A DNA stretch of 64,000 bases from Terribacillus saccharophilus (GTDB taxonomy: Bacteria; Bacillota; Bacilli; Bacillales; Amphibacillaceae). Positions 1 to 7,588 of the stretch are shown here, one piece after another. The stretch spans positions 434,001-498,000 of the forward strand of contig FOCD01000002.1 of assembly GCA_900110015.1 (NCBI GenBank). Direction: 5' to 3'. Within the stretch, counting starts at the first letter, position 1; each line of letters opens with the position of its first letter. A program made the translations under genes and the position numbers. The notes under the pieces are model-generated. The model worked only from the letters and a program-made list of their open reading frames with translations. It did no database searches and was not told where the DNA came from.

Positions 1-2034
1 CCAACTGTCTATGACTTTTTTGCCATCAACATAGACTCTGATACCGTCATCCGCTTTCGCTCTCAATGTGTATTTACCTGCTTTAATTTCTTGCGCAGTT
101 ACATACTTTGTTGAGAACTTATCCTTGTTCACTCCACTCATCGGTGCTTTTGTTCCATAGTCTCTGTTCAAATTTAGGCCGTTGTCTGAGATGACCGTTT
201 GCTTAATTGGGTCTCCACTGGCTTTTGTATTATTGAAGTAATACGCTTTCCATTGGCCAACCGGTATGATATCTGCGTAATAATAAGCTTGGTTTCGTAC
301 CTCGCGGTAGTTCGCCTCTACGGTATGATCTCCGCTAGACAAGCCTGTAAGCAGAGCTTCTCCTGTTTGACCCCATGATCCAGTCCACTTGTCGATGTAA
401 GTTTTTCCATCCACTTTTACGCGAACACCATCATCTGAAAGGGTGTGGATAAAGTAATCCTTTCCACCAGCTATCTTCTTAAATGACTTTCCAGTGAAAT
501 GATCGGATGGTATCCCGCTAGGAGATCCATTGCCCCAGTACTTATCCAAATAGGTAGACGTTTCTACAACCGTACCCTTCGACGTCTCTTTCAGATTCTG
601 ATTAGGATAATAGAAGGAGATCCATTGTTTTGTGCTTAATGTATCTTTCAATGGCTGCATTTTAAAGTTCATAAATGCTTCGTTGGTACCTTCTTTGTAC
701 TCCAGACGTATCTTATGTACATCGGTTCCATTGCTGGACTCGGGAACATTGATGACAGTAGTTTCTTCTTTCTTATAGTTGGAAGTATTCCATCTATCCA
801 GAACCAGCTTGTCATCAATATACATACGGAAGCCATTATCTACGAATAAGTTGACCTTATAGTGTCCAGACTCCAATTTTTGTGCAGTAGAAAAACTCGC
901 TGAGAAATGATCTTTGTTTATACCTGACATCGGAGAACCATACCCGATATCAAAGGATAAACTTTTCCCATCGCCTTCAATTACTTTGGAAGCATCCGGC
1001 GTTCCTTCTAAGTTAGTATTATTATAGTAATAACCAACCCAGTCACCAAATGGGACAACATCAGCAAAGATGAAAGCTTCTCTCGAGTTTTCGATATAAT
1101 CCGCTTCTACTTTATGGGTGCCTTGGCCAATGTTCGTAACAATCGCAGTGTCTAGAAACTTAGAGCTATACTTAGTACGATCGATGACGGCTTTTCCATC
1201 TATCTTAAGCTTTATGCCATCATCCACAAAGGTTTGTACATAGTAGTCATTTGAACCAGATATCTGCTTGGAGAAGCGAGCTGAAAAGTAGTCTTTTGGT
1301 ATGCTAGAATTCGGACTCCCAGTTCCCCAATTATAATTTACCTGCTTCAGGTTAGATTCTAGTAAAGATGAACCTTTGTAATACTTATTTGTATAGTATT
1401 GCGCTAACCAATTTCCTTTCCCTATATAAGAACTTTCGTTAAATGAGCTTATATTAAAAGAAAGGTTACTAGAATCTTTTTTATCCCTGTGAACAATCTC
1501 AATCCAATGCTTATCACTTTGATTTAAAGTATTAGATACCTCTACCAAAGAGTTCACAGCATCAGATGAGTTATTATCCCAATGATCTACAACCAGTTCA
1601 CCGTCCAAATATACTTTATACCCGTCATCTGCACTTATATTAAATACATACTGACCTTTGGAAAGTGTTGCTTGGGTTACGTACCTCACAGAAAAGTTAT
1701 TGACTGGAACTTTATTTGGAACCGGACTTGATGTTCCAAGATTTTGCTCTATGCCTTTTCCTTTTCCTTCCACTTGCATTTTATAAACAGGTGTTCCATT
1801 AAGATTAGTATTGTCATAGTAATAAGCTAGCCACTTCCCGGTATTAACGGTCTCTAGCTTATCTCCAATTCTTTGATGAAACTGCTGCCCATTATTTGAA
1901 AGGAAATTAACATAGTCTTTTTCTGACCAAGTACTCTCTGCCCCGTTCGCTTCCAAGTCTCCCCATAAGAAAAGAGTTAGAAAGAAAGATAATAGAAACC
2001 CGACACATATATTCAATTTTTTTGCGAAAATAAT
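1..2034 (-). CDS. Secreted protein of tandem PA14-like domains (C terminus beyond window)
   Basis: An uninterrupted minus-strand frame of 678 codons runs off the left edge, so the C terminus is missing. The first ~32 residues look like a signal peptide (two Lys, then a long hydrophobic stretch rich in L, F and V). From about residue 66 the chain is repeats of ~125-140 residues, each starting with a W-x-x-YYY-like strand and containing the PA14 signature DDG-x-(K/R)-(V/L)-x-(V/I)-DG (starts near residues 66, 205, 330, 470 and 593; the fifth is cut). PA14 domains are beta-barrels that bind carbohydrate or act in adhesins, toxins and glycosidases, so a surface or wall role is an inference. No ATG, GTG or CTG lies near the 5' end. 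The frame is closed by TAG just upstream, and an AAAGGGGG site sits 8 bases before ATT, taken here as the start. Confidence 0.75.
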   Translation of the reverse strand, partial: MIFAKKLNICVGFLLSFFLTLFLWGDLEANGAESTWSEKDYVNFLSNNGQQFHQRIGDKLETVNTGKWLAYYYDNTNLNGTPVYKMQVEGKGKGIEQNLGTSSPVPNKVPVNNFSVRYVTQATLSKGQYVFNISADDGYKVYLDGELVVDHWDNNSSDAVNSLVEVSNTLNQSDKHWIEIVHRDKKDSSNLSFNISSFNESSYIGKGNWLAQYYTNKYYKGSSLLESNLKQVNYNWGTGSPNSSIPKDYFSARFSKQISGSNDYYVQTFVDDGIKLKIDGKAVIDRTKYSSKFLDTAIVTNIGQGTHKVEADYIENSREAFIFADVVPFGDWVGYYYNNTNLEGTPDASKVIEGDGKSLSFDIGYGSPMSGINKDHFSASFSTAQKLESGHYKVNLFVDNGFRMYIDDKLVLDRWNTSNYKKEETTVINVPESSNGTDVHKIRLEYKEGTNEAFMNFKMQPLKDTLSTKQWISFYYPNQNLKETSKGTVVETSTYLDKYWGNGSPSGIPSDHFTGKSFKKIAGGKDYFIHTLSDDGVRVKVDGKTYIDKWTGSWGQTGEALLTGLSSGDHTVEANYREVRNQAYYYADIIPVGQWKAYYFNNTKASGDPIKQTVISDNGLNLNRDYGTKAPMSGVNKDKFSTKYVTAQEIKAGKYTLRAKADDGIRVYVDGKKVIDSW

Positions 2035-2116
2035 CTAATATACCCCCTTTATGTAGAACTCATTAAGTATATCGGATATATTAATTATTTGTTAAGTTAG
2101 ATTTGGTTTTTTTTTA

Positions 2117-2154
2117 ACAAAAAAAATAAAGATTGCTTCCGCAGAAACAATCTT
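2117..2154 (-). terminator. Rho-independent terminator of the acyltransferase gene
   Basis: On the minus strand AAGATTG(TTTC) pairs with (GAAG)CAATCTT around a TGCG loop and is followed by a T-rich run (TATTTTTTTT). It lies directly downstream of the acyltransferase stop codon and separates it from the PA14-repeat gene. Confidence 0.85.
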
Positions 2155-2166
2155 CTTAGTTCTTCT

Positions 2167-3294
2167 TTATTTTGCGTATACGTGACCCACTTGTCGCTTC
2201 TTACTCCTATGCTGTCTCTCTGGCACTGTTGGATGAAGAAGCTTTACTTTTGCTTTTTGAATTAGAATGTAAGTTAGATAGGATATGACAAACAATATAG
2301 GAGCGTATAATATACCCCATAAAAAAGTATGCTCAATGGCAGCGTATTGACTGGCTCGTATATTATCATTAATTACACTTCTCCAGAGTGTATGAATCAA
2401 GTATACCCCTACAATATTTTTTGCCATCATACTCCAAATTGCATGTGACCCTATACTTCTTACAACAGTAGTAAGAAGTAAGAGAGCAATTGTTAAGGGG
2501 ATAGTACTAATAAAATATTCACCTTGAGGAAGATCTAAGACATAAACTAGAATGGTTCTCTCTAGTAACTGAAGACTCATTAACACTGCAATGCTCGCAA
2601 TGATATAGCTTGGCTTTATCCGTTTTGCTAACGTCGTAATTTTCTTCTCATATAAACCAAAACAAGCTCCTAGTGCAGTATAGAATAAACCAAAATATAT
2701 ACCATTTCTTGTTGTCTCCTCCATCGTAATATGGAAGAGTGATCCGTATGATTGTCCCATGAGACCAATTAGATTAAGGACAAGACCCACTAGTAATGTC
2801 AGCTTCAAGATGCGTAATCTAGAAGCAGCATAGATAATGATAATTGAGAAAATTAAAGCAAACATAAACCAAAGTTGGTATTGCGTATAAGATATTCCAT
2901 CCAATAGCGTGCGCCATTGGAATGTATCTTGAAAGTATGCTGTCAGCTCGGCTTTCCGTTCATGCATCGTTCCGTTTGAAGTAGAAAGCATTTTTATAAA
3001 ATCATATACCCAATAAAAAGCAAACCAAGCTGCAAGCAAGCTGATTAGCTTACCAGTATAGCGTTTGAAGTATGCGAATGTATCATCTGTTCGCTGCAGC
3101 TTCATGGCGAATAGATAGCCAGATGCTGCAAAGAAGAATGGTACTGAGAAGCGCGCGATTGTATCGATGATGAATGCCCATGTTTCTCCGTTTCCGAATG
3201 GGACAGCAGTGTCTCGGAATGTGTGTGTATGAATACACACGACTCCGAAGATTGCCAGGCATTTGAAGAAGTCTATGGAGTAATTCCTCGTCAT
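2167..3294 (-). CDS. Membrane acyltransferase, acyltransferase-3 family
   Basis: About 375 residues with around ten hydrophobic segments. The N terminus (NYSIDFFKCLAIFGVVCIHT) has the R/Y-x-x-D-F-F-K start and an early intramembrane His typical of acyltransferase-3 (OafA/NodX-like) proteins, followed by an S-V-P-F-F-F-x-x-S-G-Y-L segment, a hallmark of the family. These enzymes O-acetylate or O-acylate surface sugars and polymers; the substrate here cannot be read from the sequence. The start is set at the second ATG, because the AGG of the upstream site is 9 bases from it but only 3 from the first ATG. It is a single gene flanked by terminators, so it is probably its own transcription unit. 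Its neighbour is a secreted repeat protein, which would suit a surface-modification role (inference). Confidence 0.85.
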   Translation of the reverse strand: MTRNYSIDFFKCLAIFGVVCIHTHTFRDTAVPFGNGETWAFIIDTIARFSVPFFFAASGYLFAMKLQRTDDTFAYFKRYTGKLISLLAAWFAFYWVYDFIKMLSTSNGTMHERKAELTAYFQDTFQWRTLLDGISYTQYQLWFMFALIFSIIIIYAASRLRILKLTLLVGLVLNLIGLMGQSYGSLFHITMEETTRNGIYFGLFYTALGACFGLYEKKITTLAKRIKPSYIIASIAVLMSLQLLERTILVYVLDLPQGEYFISTIPLTIALLLLTTVVRSIGSHAIWSMMAKNIVGVYLIHTLWRSVINDNIRASQYAAIEHTFLWGILYAPILFVISYLTYILIQKAKVKLLHPTVPERQHRSKKRQVGHVYAK

Positions 3295-3459
3295 GTGCAT
3301 CTACCTGCTTTCTTTGTTCTAAGAAATTCTATCCGTCTTTTTCTCTTTATATACCCTGTGATCAGGGTGCCGCAATACTTTTAACAGAACTGTAATGACA
3401 ACACAATCTGCGCGCAATATGATTACAAACTCTATCCAATTCGCCCTAATTTTTCCCAC

Positions 3460-3490
3460 AAAAAAAAGCACTTACCGCAGTAAGTGCTTT
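3460..3490 (-). terminator. Rho-independent terminator overlapping the stop of the 215-aa gene
   Basis: Minus strand AAAGCACTTA / TAAGTGCTTT with a short loop and a run of eight T. The stop codon at 3489-3491 forms part of the stem base. Confidence 0.9.
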
Positions 3491-4115
3491 AGATGGTTTT
3501 GCTAAATGCCTGCACAAGGAGATCTAACTTCTTAGCATCACTTGGAGGCTCATAGCTATGGTCTTTGAAATGGTCATCAAATGCAGCAGCCAGTGTGTCA
3601 AAACGGCTGTCTTGCAAAATCGATTGGTAAAATTCGAAAAGCTGACCGTATTGTTCGATATAGCGGGTCATTTTCTTATCGAATCCGATTAAGTGATTGG
3701 CCGATGGCATACCGAGGAATGCAATTCTAGCTGGATCATATATCGGATAATGCACATTCAGCAGATGCAGCATATGTGTAACGAGGGGAAATTGCATCGA
3801 AGGGTTGCCTCGGCGGTTCCTCACTTCATATAGCGCTGCTGTCAATCCGACGATTTTCAGCTTGTCCGGCTGACGTGCGGCTTCTTGAAACAGACGGAAA
3901 TAGGTATGTTCGAATGCCTCTGTCAGATTGGGATTGACTAAACCTATGTAGTGCTTCAATACATATTGAAATACTGGATTATGGTCAGGTCGTCTCGCTT
4001 CTTGGCGTAAAAACGCATCGAGGGCGATATCCTCCCGTCTGATTGATGTTAAAAGCTGGTCTTTATGAAGCAGCAGCTGCTCCAGAAGATCGGCTCCGGT
4101 GTATGTGTCGCGCAT
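3489..4115 (-). CDS. Conserved-looking protein of unknown function, about 208 aa
   Basis: I do not recognise this protein. It is soluble, mostly alpha-helical by composition, with no signal peptide or membrane segment. The middle has the stretch LLNVHYPIYDPARIAFLGMP, reminiscent of the 'FPIYD' segment in several poorly characterised helical proteins, but the resemblance is too weak to name a family. The ATG at 4115 is preferred over the GTG 21 bases upstream because a strong GGAGGAGG lies 11 bases before it, while nothing usable precedes the GTG. It has its own terminator. Downstream of comK on the same strand, it may be read from the comK promoter or from one in the ~90-base gap. Confidence 0.7.
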   Translation of the reverse strand: MRDTYTGADLLEQLLLHKDQLLTSIRREDIALDAFLRQEARRPDHNPVFQYVLKHYIGLVNPNLTEAFEHTYFRLFQEAARQPDKLKIVGLTAALYEVRNRRGNPSMQFPLVTHMLHLLNVHYPIYDPARIAFLGMPSANHLIGFDKKMTRYIEQYGQLFEFYQSILQDSRFDTLAAAFDDHFKDHSYEPPSDAKKLDLLVQAFSKTI

Positions 4116-4203
4116 AAGACAGGTTTCCTCCTCCACTCCAAAGCTGGTAATTATAGTTTACATGATAACATAACAGCTTCGGCAGAAGAAGTGATTGATA
4201 GCT

Positions 4204-4689
4204 TCAGGATAAGCTTTGTCCCATGAAGAAATGTTCATTATTGAGTAAGGCAATGACAGTGCCTGTCCTTTTGTACTGCTGGTCGAAGGAGCGTTCAGAT
4301 GTTTCCACAAATAGTGCAGTACCATTATAGAAGCTGACTTGGGTACGGCTTTTCGTTTCTTTATAGGATTGAATATGATAGAAGGACAGCCAGACGCAGT
4401 TAGTGTTCGTAGGTGAGGAAGTTGGGAGCATAAAAACGCCGTGGGCCGGATGCACTGGAATAGGCACCTTCTTGTCCGTCCGCAGAAGTCTGCCAATTGC
4501 ATGTACCCTGCCCTCATAGGAGGATCCGTACTGCATGCAGCTATGATCAATGATCGAAAGAGGTGATTGTTCCACTAATATTTCTTTATCGGCTTCAAGA
4601 ACACGGGATTGATACACAGGATCGTGCAGACGAAACACAGCAATAGTATTGCGAGTAATGATGTACTGTTCCCTTTTTTCTAATTGCAT
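4204..4689 (-). CDS. comK: Competence transcription factor ComK, short form
   Basis: 161 residues. The core matches ComK: I-x-D-x-S-C-x-x-Y-GSSY-x-GR at residues 46-61 and P-I-x-V-x-P-x-x-x-V-F-x-L-P-T-x-S-x-T at 76-95, followed by a W-(L/I)-S strand. ComK is the minor-groove DNA-binding master activator of DNA-uptake genes. The ATG at 4689 follows GGAGGGGG at good spacing; an in-frame extension further upstream has no ribosome binding site. B. subtilis ComK is ~192 residues. This one stops soon after the RTAW-like segment (here RTGT), so it lacks the C-terminal ~30 residues including the FMLYPK-type sequence that MecA recognises in B. subtilis. No frameshifted remainder is visible downstream, so the short form looks native. 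Family assignment is firm; activity as a competence switch is inferred. Confidence 0.85.
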   Translation of the reverse strand: MQLEKREQYIITRNTIAVFRLHDPVYQSRVLEADKEILVEQSPLSIIDHSCMQYGSSYEGRVHAIGRLLRTDKKVPIPVHPAHGVFMLPTSSPTNTNCVWLSFYHIQSYKETKSRTQVSFYNGTALFVETSERSFDQQYKRTGTVIALLNNEHFFMGQSLS

Positions 4690-4703
4690 AATTTCCCCCT
4701 CCA

Positions 4704-4750
4704 ATATTGACTGATACAAGACTATATTACTATAAACAGCCACTTCAATA
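4704..4750 (-). promoter_or_regulatory. Candidate sigma-A promoter of comK
   Basis: Minus strand TTGAAG, 16 bases, TATAGT, ending a short distance upstream of the comK ribosome binding site. No clear K-box pair (AAAA-N5-TTTT) was found, so autoregulation cannot be shown from sequence. Confidence 0.45.
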
Positions 4751-4773
4751 TGTTAAGGAGATGTAAAAAATAG

Positions 4774-4804
4774 TAAAAAAGGTCGAAGCATAATGCTTCG
4801 ACCT
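4774..4804 (-). terminator. fabZ terminator
   Basis: A near-perfect palindrome AGGTCGAAGCAT / ATGCTTCGACCT, followed on the minus strand by six T. It lies one base beyond the fabZ stop codon. Confidence 0.92.
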
Positions 4805-4805
4805 C

Positions 4806-5228
4806 TTATTTAATTGCAAATGTGATTTCAGCTTCGCAAGCAAGCTCTCCATCAACAGTTGCTGTTGCTTTTCCTTTACCGATTGGTCCCTTCAAACGGA
4901 CAATCTCTACTTCCAGCTTCAATGTGTCACCTGGTACCACTTGGCGCTTGAAGCGGCATTTATCAACACCAGCAAGGAATCCGATTTTCCCTTTGTTTTC
5001 TTCCTTCATCAGCATCGCAAAGGCACCTGTCTGTGCAAGAGCTTCAAGGATCAAGACACCTGGCATTACCGGATAATCTGGGAAATGTCCTTGGAAGAAT
5101 GGTTCATTGATTGTTACATTCTTCTTTCCAACAGCGCGTTTGCCTTCTTCAATTTCAGTTATTTGATCCACAAGCAAGAAAGGATAGCGATGCGGGATTA
5201 TTTCTTTGATTTGTTGAACATCATACAT
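4806..5228 (-). CDS. fabZ: 3-hydroxyacyl-ACP dehydratase
   Basis: 140 residues with the hot-dog fold signature: [10 protein letters not shown] at 12-21, the catalytic His48 in [12 protein letters not shown] and the catalytic Glu62 in ILEALAQ. FabZ dehydrates 3-hydroxyacyl-ACP to trans-2-enoyl-ACP in type II fatty acid elongation, in the cytoplasm. Length is normal. The start ATG follows a GGAGG at proper spacing. In B. subtilis the orthologue (ywpB) also sits beside flhP, which supports the assignment. It is monocistronic here, with its own promoter and terminator. Confidence 0.97.
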   Translation of the reverse strand: MYDVQQIKEIIPHRYPFLLVDQITEIEEGKRAVGKKNVTINEPFFQGHFPDYPVMPGVLILEALAQTGAFAMLMKEENKGKIGFLAGVDKCRFKRQVVPGDTLKLEVEIVRLKGPIGKGKATATVDGELACEAEITFAIK

Positions 5229-5269
5229 AATATGGTGAGCCTCCTGAATGGTTGTCTTTCCTAACGTAT

Positions 5270-5297
5270 TATACCAAAAATGAGGCTTGCATGTTTA
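5270..5297 (-). promoter_or_regulatory. Candidate sigma-A promoter of fabZ
   Basis: Minus strand TAAACA, 16 bases, TATAAT, preceding fabZ by about 45 bases. The -35 overlaps the -35 of the divergent sigma-B-like promoter on the plus strand. I did not find a convincing FapR operator. Confidence 0.55.
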
Positions 5298-5319
5298 ACA
5301 CGTTTTGCGTTAAGGGTAT
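5293..5319 (+). promoter_or_regulatory. Sigma-B-like promoter
   Basis: GTTTAA at 5293-5298 and GGGTAT at 5314-5319, separated by 15 bases. Both hexamers match the general-stress sigma-B consensus exactly; the spacing is at the long end of the usual range. The downstream gene at 5351 begins about 30 bases later. Confidence 0.7.
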
Positions 5320-5350
5320 TGTTCCATAAAACTGCTGGGAGGGAAGCCAA

Positions 5351-5509
5351 TTGCTTAATCTTTTATTATGGATCGGCATCATCGTAGTCGCATTCTGGCT
5401 CATTGGTGTCATTTTCAATATTCTCGGAGGAGTTATTCACATTTTCCTTATCATTGCTGTGATCATGTTCGTTATTTATGCAATTAGAAAGAGCAGGGGC
5501 AGGAAATAG
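5351..5509 (+). CDS. Small membrane protein, Lmo0937-like
   Basis: A 52-codon ORF starting with TTG at 5351, with GGAGGG seven bases upstream, and ending in TAG at 5507-5509. The product begins MLNLLLWIGIIVVAFWLIGV and has two hydrophobic segments separated by an ILGGVIHI turn, ending in a basic RKSRGRK tail. This is the pattern of the Lmo0937 family of ~50-residue membrane proteins in Listeria and Bacillaceae, whose function is unknown. A sigma-B-like promoter stands immediately upstream and a strong bidirectional terminator follows, so it is a complete single-gene stress unit. It is one of the few plus-strand genes in the window. Confidence 0.8.
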   Translation: MLNLLLWIGIIVVAFWLIGVIFNILGGVIHIFLIIAVIMFVIYAIRKSRGRK

Positions 5510-5547
5510 AAAAAGCTGGTTCCGGAATCCGGAGCCAGCTTTTTTTA
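5510..5547. terminator. Bidirectional terminator between the small membrane gene and epuA-like gene
   Basis: Arms AGCTGGTTCCGGA and TCCGGAGCCAGCT (one G-U) with A-run on one side and T-run on the other, so it can end both the plus-strand gene at 5509 and the minus-strand gene ending at 5545. Confidence 0.92.
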
Positions 5548-5808
5548 TGACTTTTGGTTTACCAAGTCATAGATATGTGTCCATGTATCTCGTTTGAGGA
5601 CGTCCAGTGCATTGCCATCTCCAAGTACACCATATCCGAAGAGCAAACCGAGCAGCAGGAAGATGATCAGGATAATCGGCACTACAAGCAGACGGAGCCA
5701 TATTGGAAACAATCTTCTCCGCTGTTTTTTCGGCGCCTTTTCTCCTTCTGCCTTCTTCTGTTTATCATGTTGTTCTTTTGTCTGGAGTTTGGATGCATTA
5801 CTCGACAT
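5545..5808 (-). CDS. EpuA-type small membrane protein (often labelled RNA polymerase beta-like)
   Basis: 87 residues: a charged Lys/Glu/Gln-rich N-terminal third, an RRRLFP-I-WLRLL basic anchor, one transmembrane segment (about 37-62) and a short extracytoplasmic tail with GYGVLGDGNALDVL. The PIWLRL...GYGV-x-GDG pattern is that of the EpuA family, which databases often mislabel as an RNA polymerase subunit; no polymerase domain is present. It follows flhP by 20 bases and probably ends the mbl-flhO-flhP transcript, as in related Bacillaceae. Function is unknown; a membrane or envelope role is only an inference. Confidence 0.75.
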   Translation of the reverse strand: MSSNASKLQTKEQHDKQKKAEGEKAPKKQRRRLFPIWLRLLVVPIILIIFLLLGLLFGYGVLGDGNALDVLKRDTWTHIYDLVNQKS

Positions 5809-5828
5809 AGCGTTCTGGCTCCTTATTC

Positions 5829-6626
5829 TTATCTAATCTGGTTAATGAGTCCGCTCATCTGGTCACTCATGGAAATCGAACGTGCATTGAACTGATAAGC
5901 GCGCTGTGTATTCACCATTGCAGTCATCTGTTCACTAAGATCGACGTTCGAGCCTTCTAGGCTGCCTGCCTGCAGTTCAATGTCTCCTGCATCTAGCACT
6001 TGGGCAAGAGCAGGATCAGTCAGTTCAAAGGCTGTATCACCTGTACGTGTCAGAACACGTGGATTATCGATAGCTGTAATCTGAAGATTTGCTTCCACAG
6101 CATTTTCTCCATTACGTTCCACAACAATTTCTCCGCGGTCATTGATTGTAATACTATCAAAATCAGGACGTAATGCAATAGGTCCATCGACACCGTTCAC
6201 CAAATCTCCATCTGCTGTTGTCAAAGCAACTGCCCCATCCTGCTGCGGCTGAAGATAAAAATTCCCTGAACGTGTATAGAGCTGCTGTCCATTATCGCCT
6301 GTAATCGTGAAGTATTGGTTGTCGTTCACAAGTGCTGCATCAAGATTTCGGTCCGTTGTCTGAATCGTTCCCATTGTCATGAGCGGGTTTGTACTGCTCA
6401 TATATGCTCCTGATCCGATCCGGATACCGTCACTTGTGCTCCTGCTTGTTTCATTTGCCTCGTCATTCGGCGGGTTGTTCATCTGCTGATAAAGCAAGGA
6501 AGAAAAATTAGAGGTCTGTGCTTTATAGCCTGATGTATTTGTATTCGCCATATTATTCGCGATCAAGTCCAATCGCTGCTGCAGCTGCCCCATTGTTACG
6601 GCAGCCTGTGTCATCATCCTGCTCAT
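5829..6626 (-). CDS. flhP: Flagellar hook-basal body protein FlhP
   Basis: 265 residues. The N terminus has the rod/hook signature L-x-x-IANNMANTNTSGYK (about 20-35) and the C terminus the matching AYQFNARSISMSDQMSGLINQIR coiled-coil segment preceded by EGSNVDLSEQM. These two ends pair in rod, hook and hook-filament proteins (FlgF/FlgG family). In B. subtilis flhO and flhP encode distal rod proteins and lie beside mbl, exactly as here. It is 12 bases downstream of flhO, so the two are cotranscribed. No signal peptide is expected since export is through the flagellar type III apparatus. Confidence 0.95.
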   Translation of the reverse strand: MSRMMTQAAVTMGQLQQRLDLIANNMANTNTSGYKAQTSNFSSLLYQQMNNPPNDEANETSRSTSDGIRIGSGAYMSSTNPLMTMGTIQTTDRNLDAALVNDNQYFTITGDNGQQLYTRSGNFYLQPQQDGAVALTTADGDLVNGVDGPIALRPDFDSITINDRGEIVVERNGENAVEANLQITAIDNPRVLTRTGDTAFELTDPALAQVLDAGDIELQAGSLEGSNVDLSEQMTAMVNTQRAYQFNARSISMSDQMSGLINQIR

Positions 6627-6638
6627 TTTACTCCTCCT

Positions 6639-7457
6639 TTACAGCTTCCCGACTTCATTGACTGCTTTTCCAAGGCTTTCATCATATGCTGTCAACACTT
6701 TTTGGTTCGATTCGAACGTCCGGTATGCCTGCATCATATCTGCCATTGTCTGCTGCAAGTCAACATTCGAGCCTTCTACTGCTCCCTGGACAATGTTGTA
6801 TGTTACGCCAGCCGTCGCCCGGGCATCAGCTGCCTGTGCTTCATCACTTGCGATATAAAAATTTTCACCCTGCTTGTCCAGCAGATTTGCATCCTGAACA
6901 TATGATAGTCCGAGCTGAATGTTTCTGCCGTCGGTAAATTGCATAGAACCGTCTGCTGACATCGTATACGTCTGATTATTCGTCTGAATTGGGTTGCCTG
7001 TCGTATCAAGGACATAGCTGCCCTGATCGTTCGTCAGAAAGCCTTCTTCATCGACCGTAAAATTACCGTTTCGAGTATACGCTTCGCCATCTGCTGTCTG
7101 CAGATTGAAAAATACTGAGCCATTTTCATCCGGATACGTACCGTCCACCAAAGCAGTATCTGTACTGATACCTGTTTCACGTAAATCCCCTTGGACAAAG
7201 TTCGGAATCGTCTCTTGTACATATACGCCGGAATTGATACTGCCAATTTCCTTAGAAGTCGTAACATAACGAGAGTTATCCGCCGATGTCTGCTTACTCT
7301 CCATTGATTTCAGAAGCATTTCCGGAAAAGCTCGAAGCTGCCCTTGATCTGCTTTGTATCCATTCGTATTCGCATTAGCCAAGTTATTAGACAGTACTTC
7401 CTGTCTGCGCTGCTGGGCGAGCATACCGGATGCAGCTGTATATAATCCTTTTAGCAA
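6639..7457 (-). CDS. flhO: Flagellar hook-basal body protein FlhO
   Basis: 272 residues. It begins MLKGLYTAASGMLAQQRRQE and has the LSNNLANANTNGYKAD motif, with a C-terminal EGSNVDLQQTMADMMQAYRTFESNQKVL segment, the paired ends of FlgF/FlgG-type rod proteins. It is a paralogue of the adjacent flhP, reflecting duplication. Together they build the distal flagellar rod in Bacillus. It lies 131 bases from mbl, separated by a hairpin that probably lets only part of the mbl transcript through or gives it a separate promoter. Confidence 0.95.
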   Translation of the reverse strand: MLKGLYTAASGMLAQQRRQEVLSNNLANANTNGYKADQGQLRAFPEMLLKSMESKQTSADNSRYVTTSKEIGSINSGVYVQETIPNFVQGDLRETGISTDTALVDGTYPDENGSVFFNLQTADGEAYTRNGNFTVDEEGFLTNDQGSYVLDTTGNPIQTNNQTYTMSADGSMQFTDGRNIQLGLSYVQDANLLDKQGENFYIASDEAQAADARATAGVTYNIVQGAVEGSNVDLQQTMADMMQAYRTFESNQKVLTAYDESLGKAVNEVGKL

Positions 7458-7540
7458 TGTTTCGGTCCTCCTAAGGCAGTTAGATTGCCAATTGTTTTGG
7501 TTTCTATCTATTATATCGGCAGACTCCTAAACAAATTGAA

Positions 7541-7582
7541 CCTCTTCCGTATACAAAAGAGTTCAAAGTATACAGAAGAGGT
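7541..7582 (-). terminator. Terminator-like hairpin after mbl
   Basis: Fourteen-base arms CCTCTTCTGTATAC and GTATACGGAAGAGG around a 13-base loop, followed by a moderately T-rich stretch. It is just past the mbl stop codon and may attenuate rather than stop transcription into flhO. Confidence 0.7.
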
Positions 7583-7588
7583 CAATTA

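Noticed and set aside
4158-4550. Overlapping minus-strand frame across the comK 3' half as a lost ComK C terminus
   Set aside because: Its translation does not resemble the ComK C-terminal region and codon pattern is that of an off-frame shadow.
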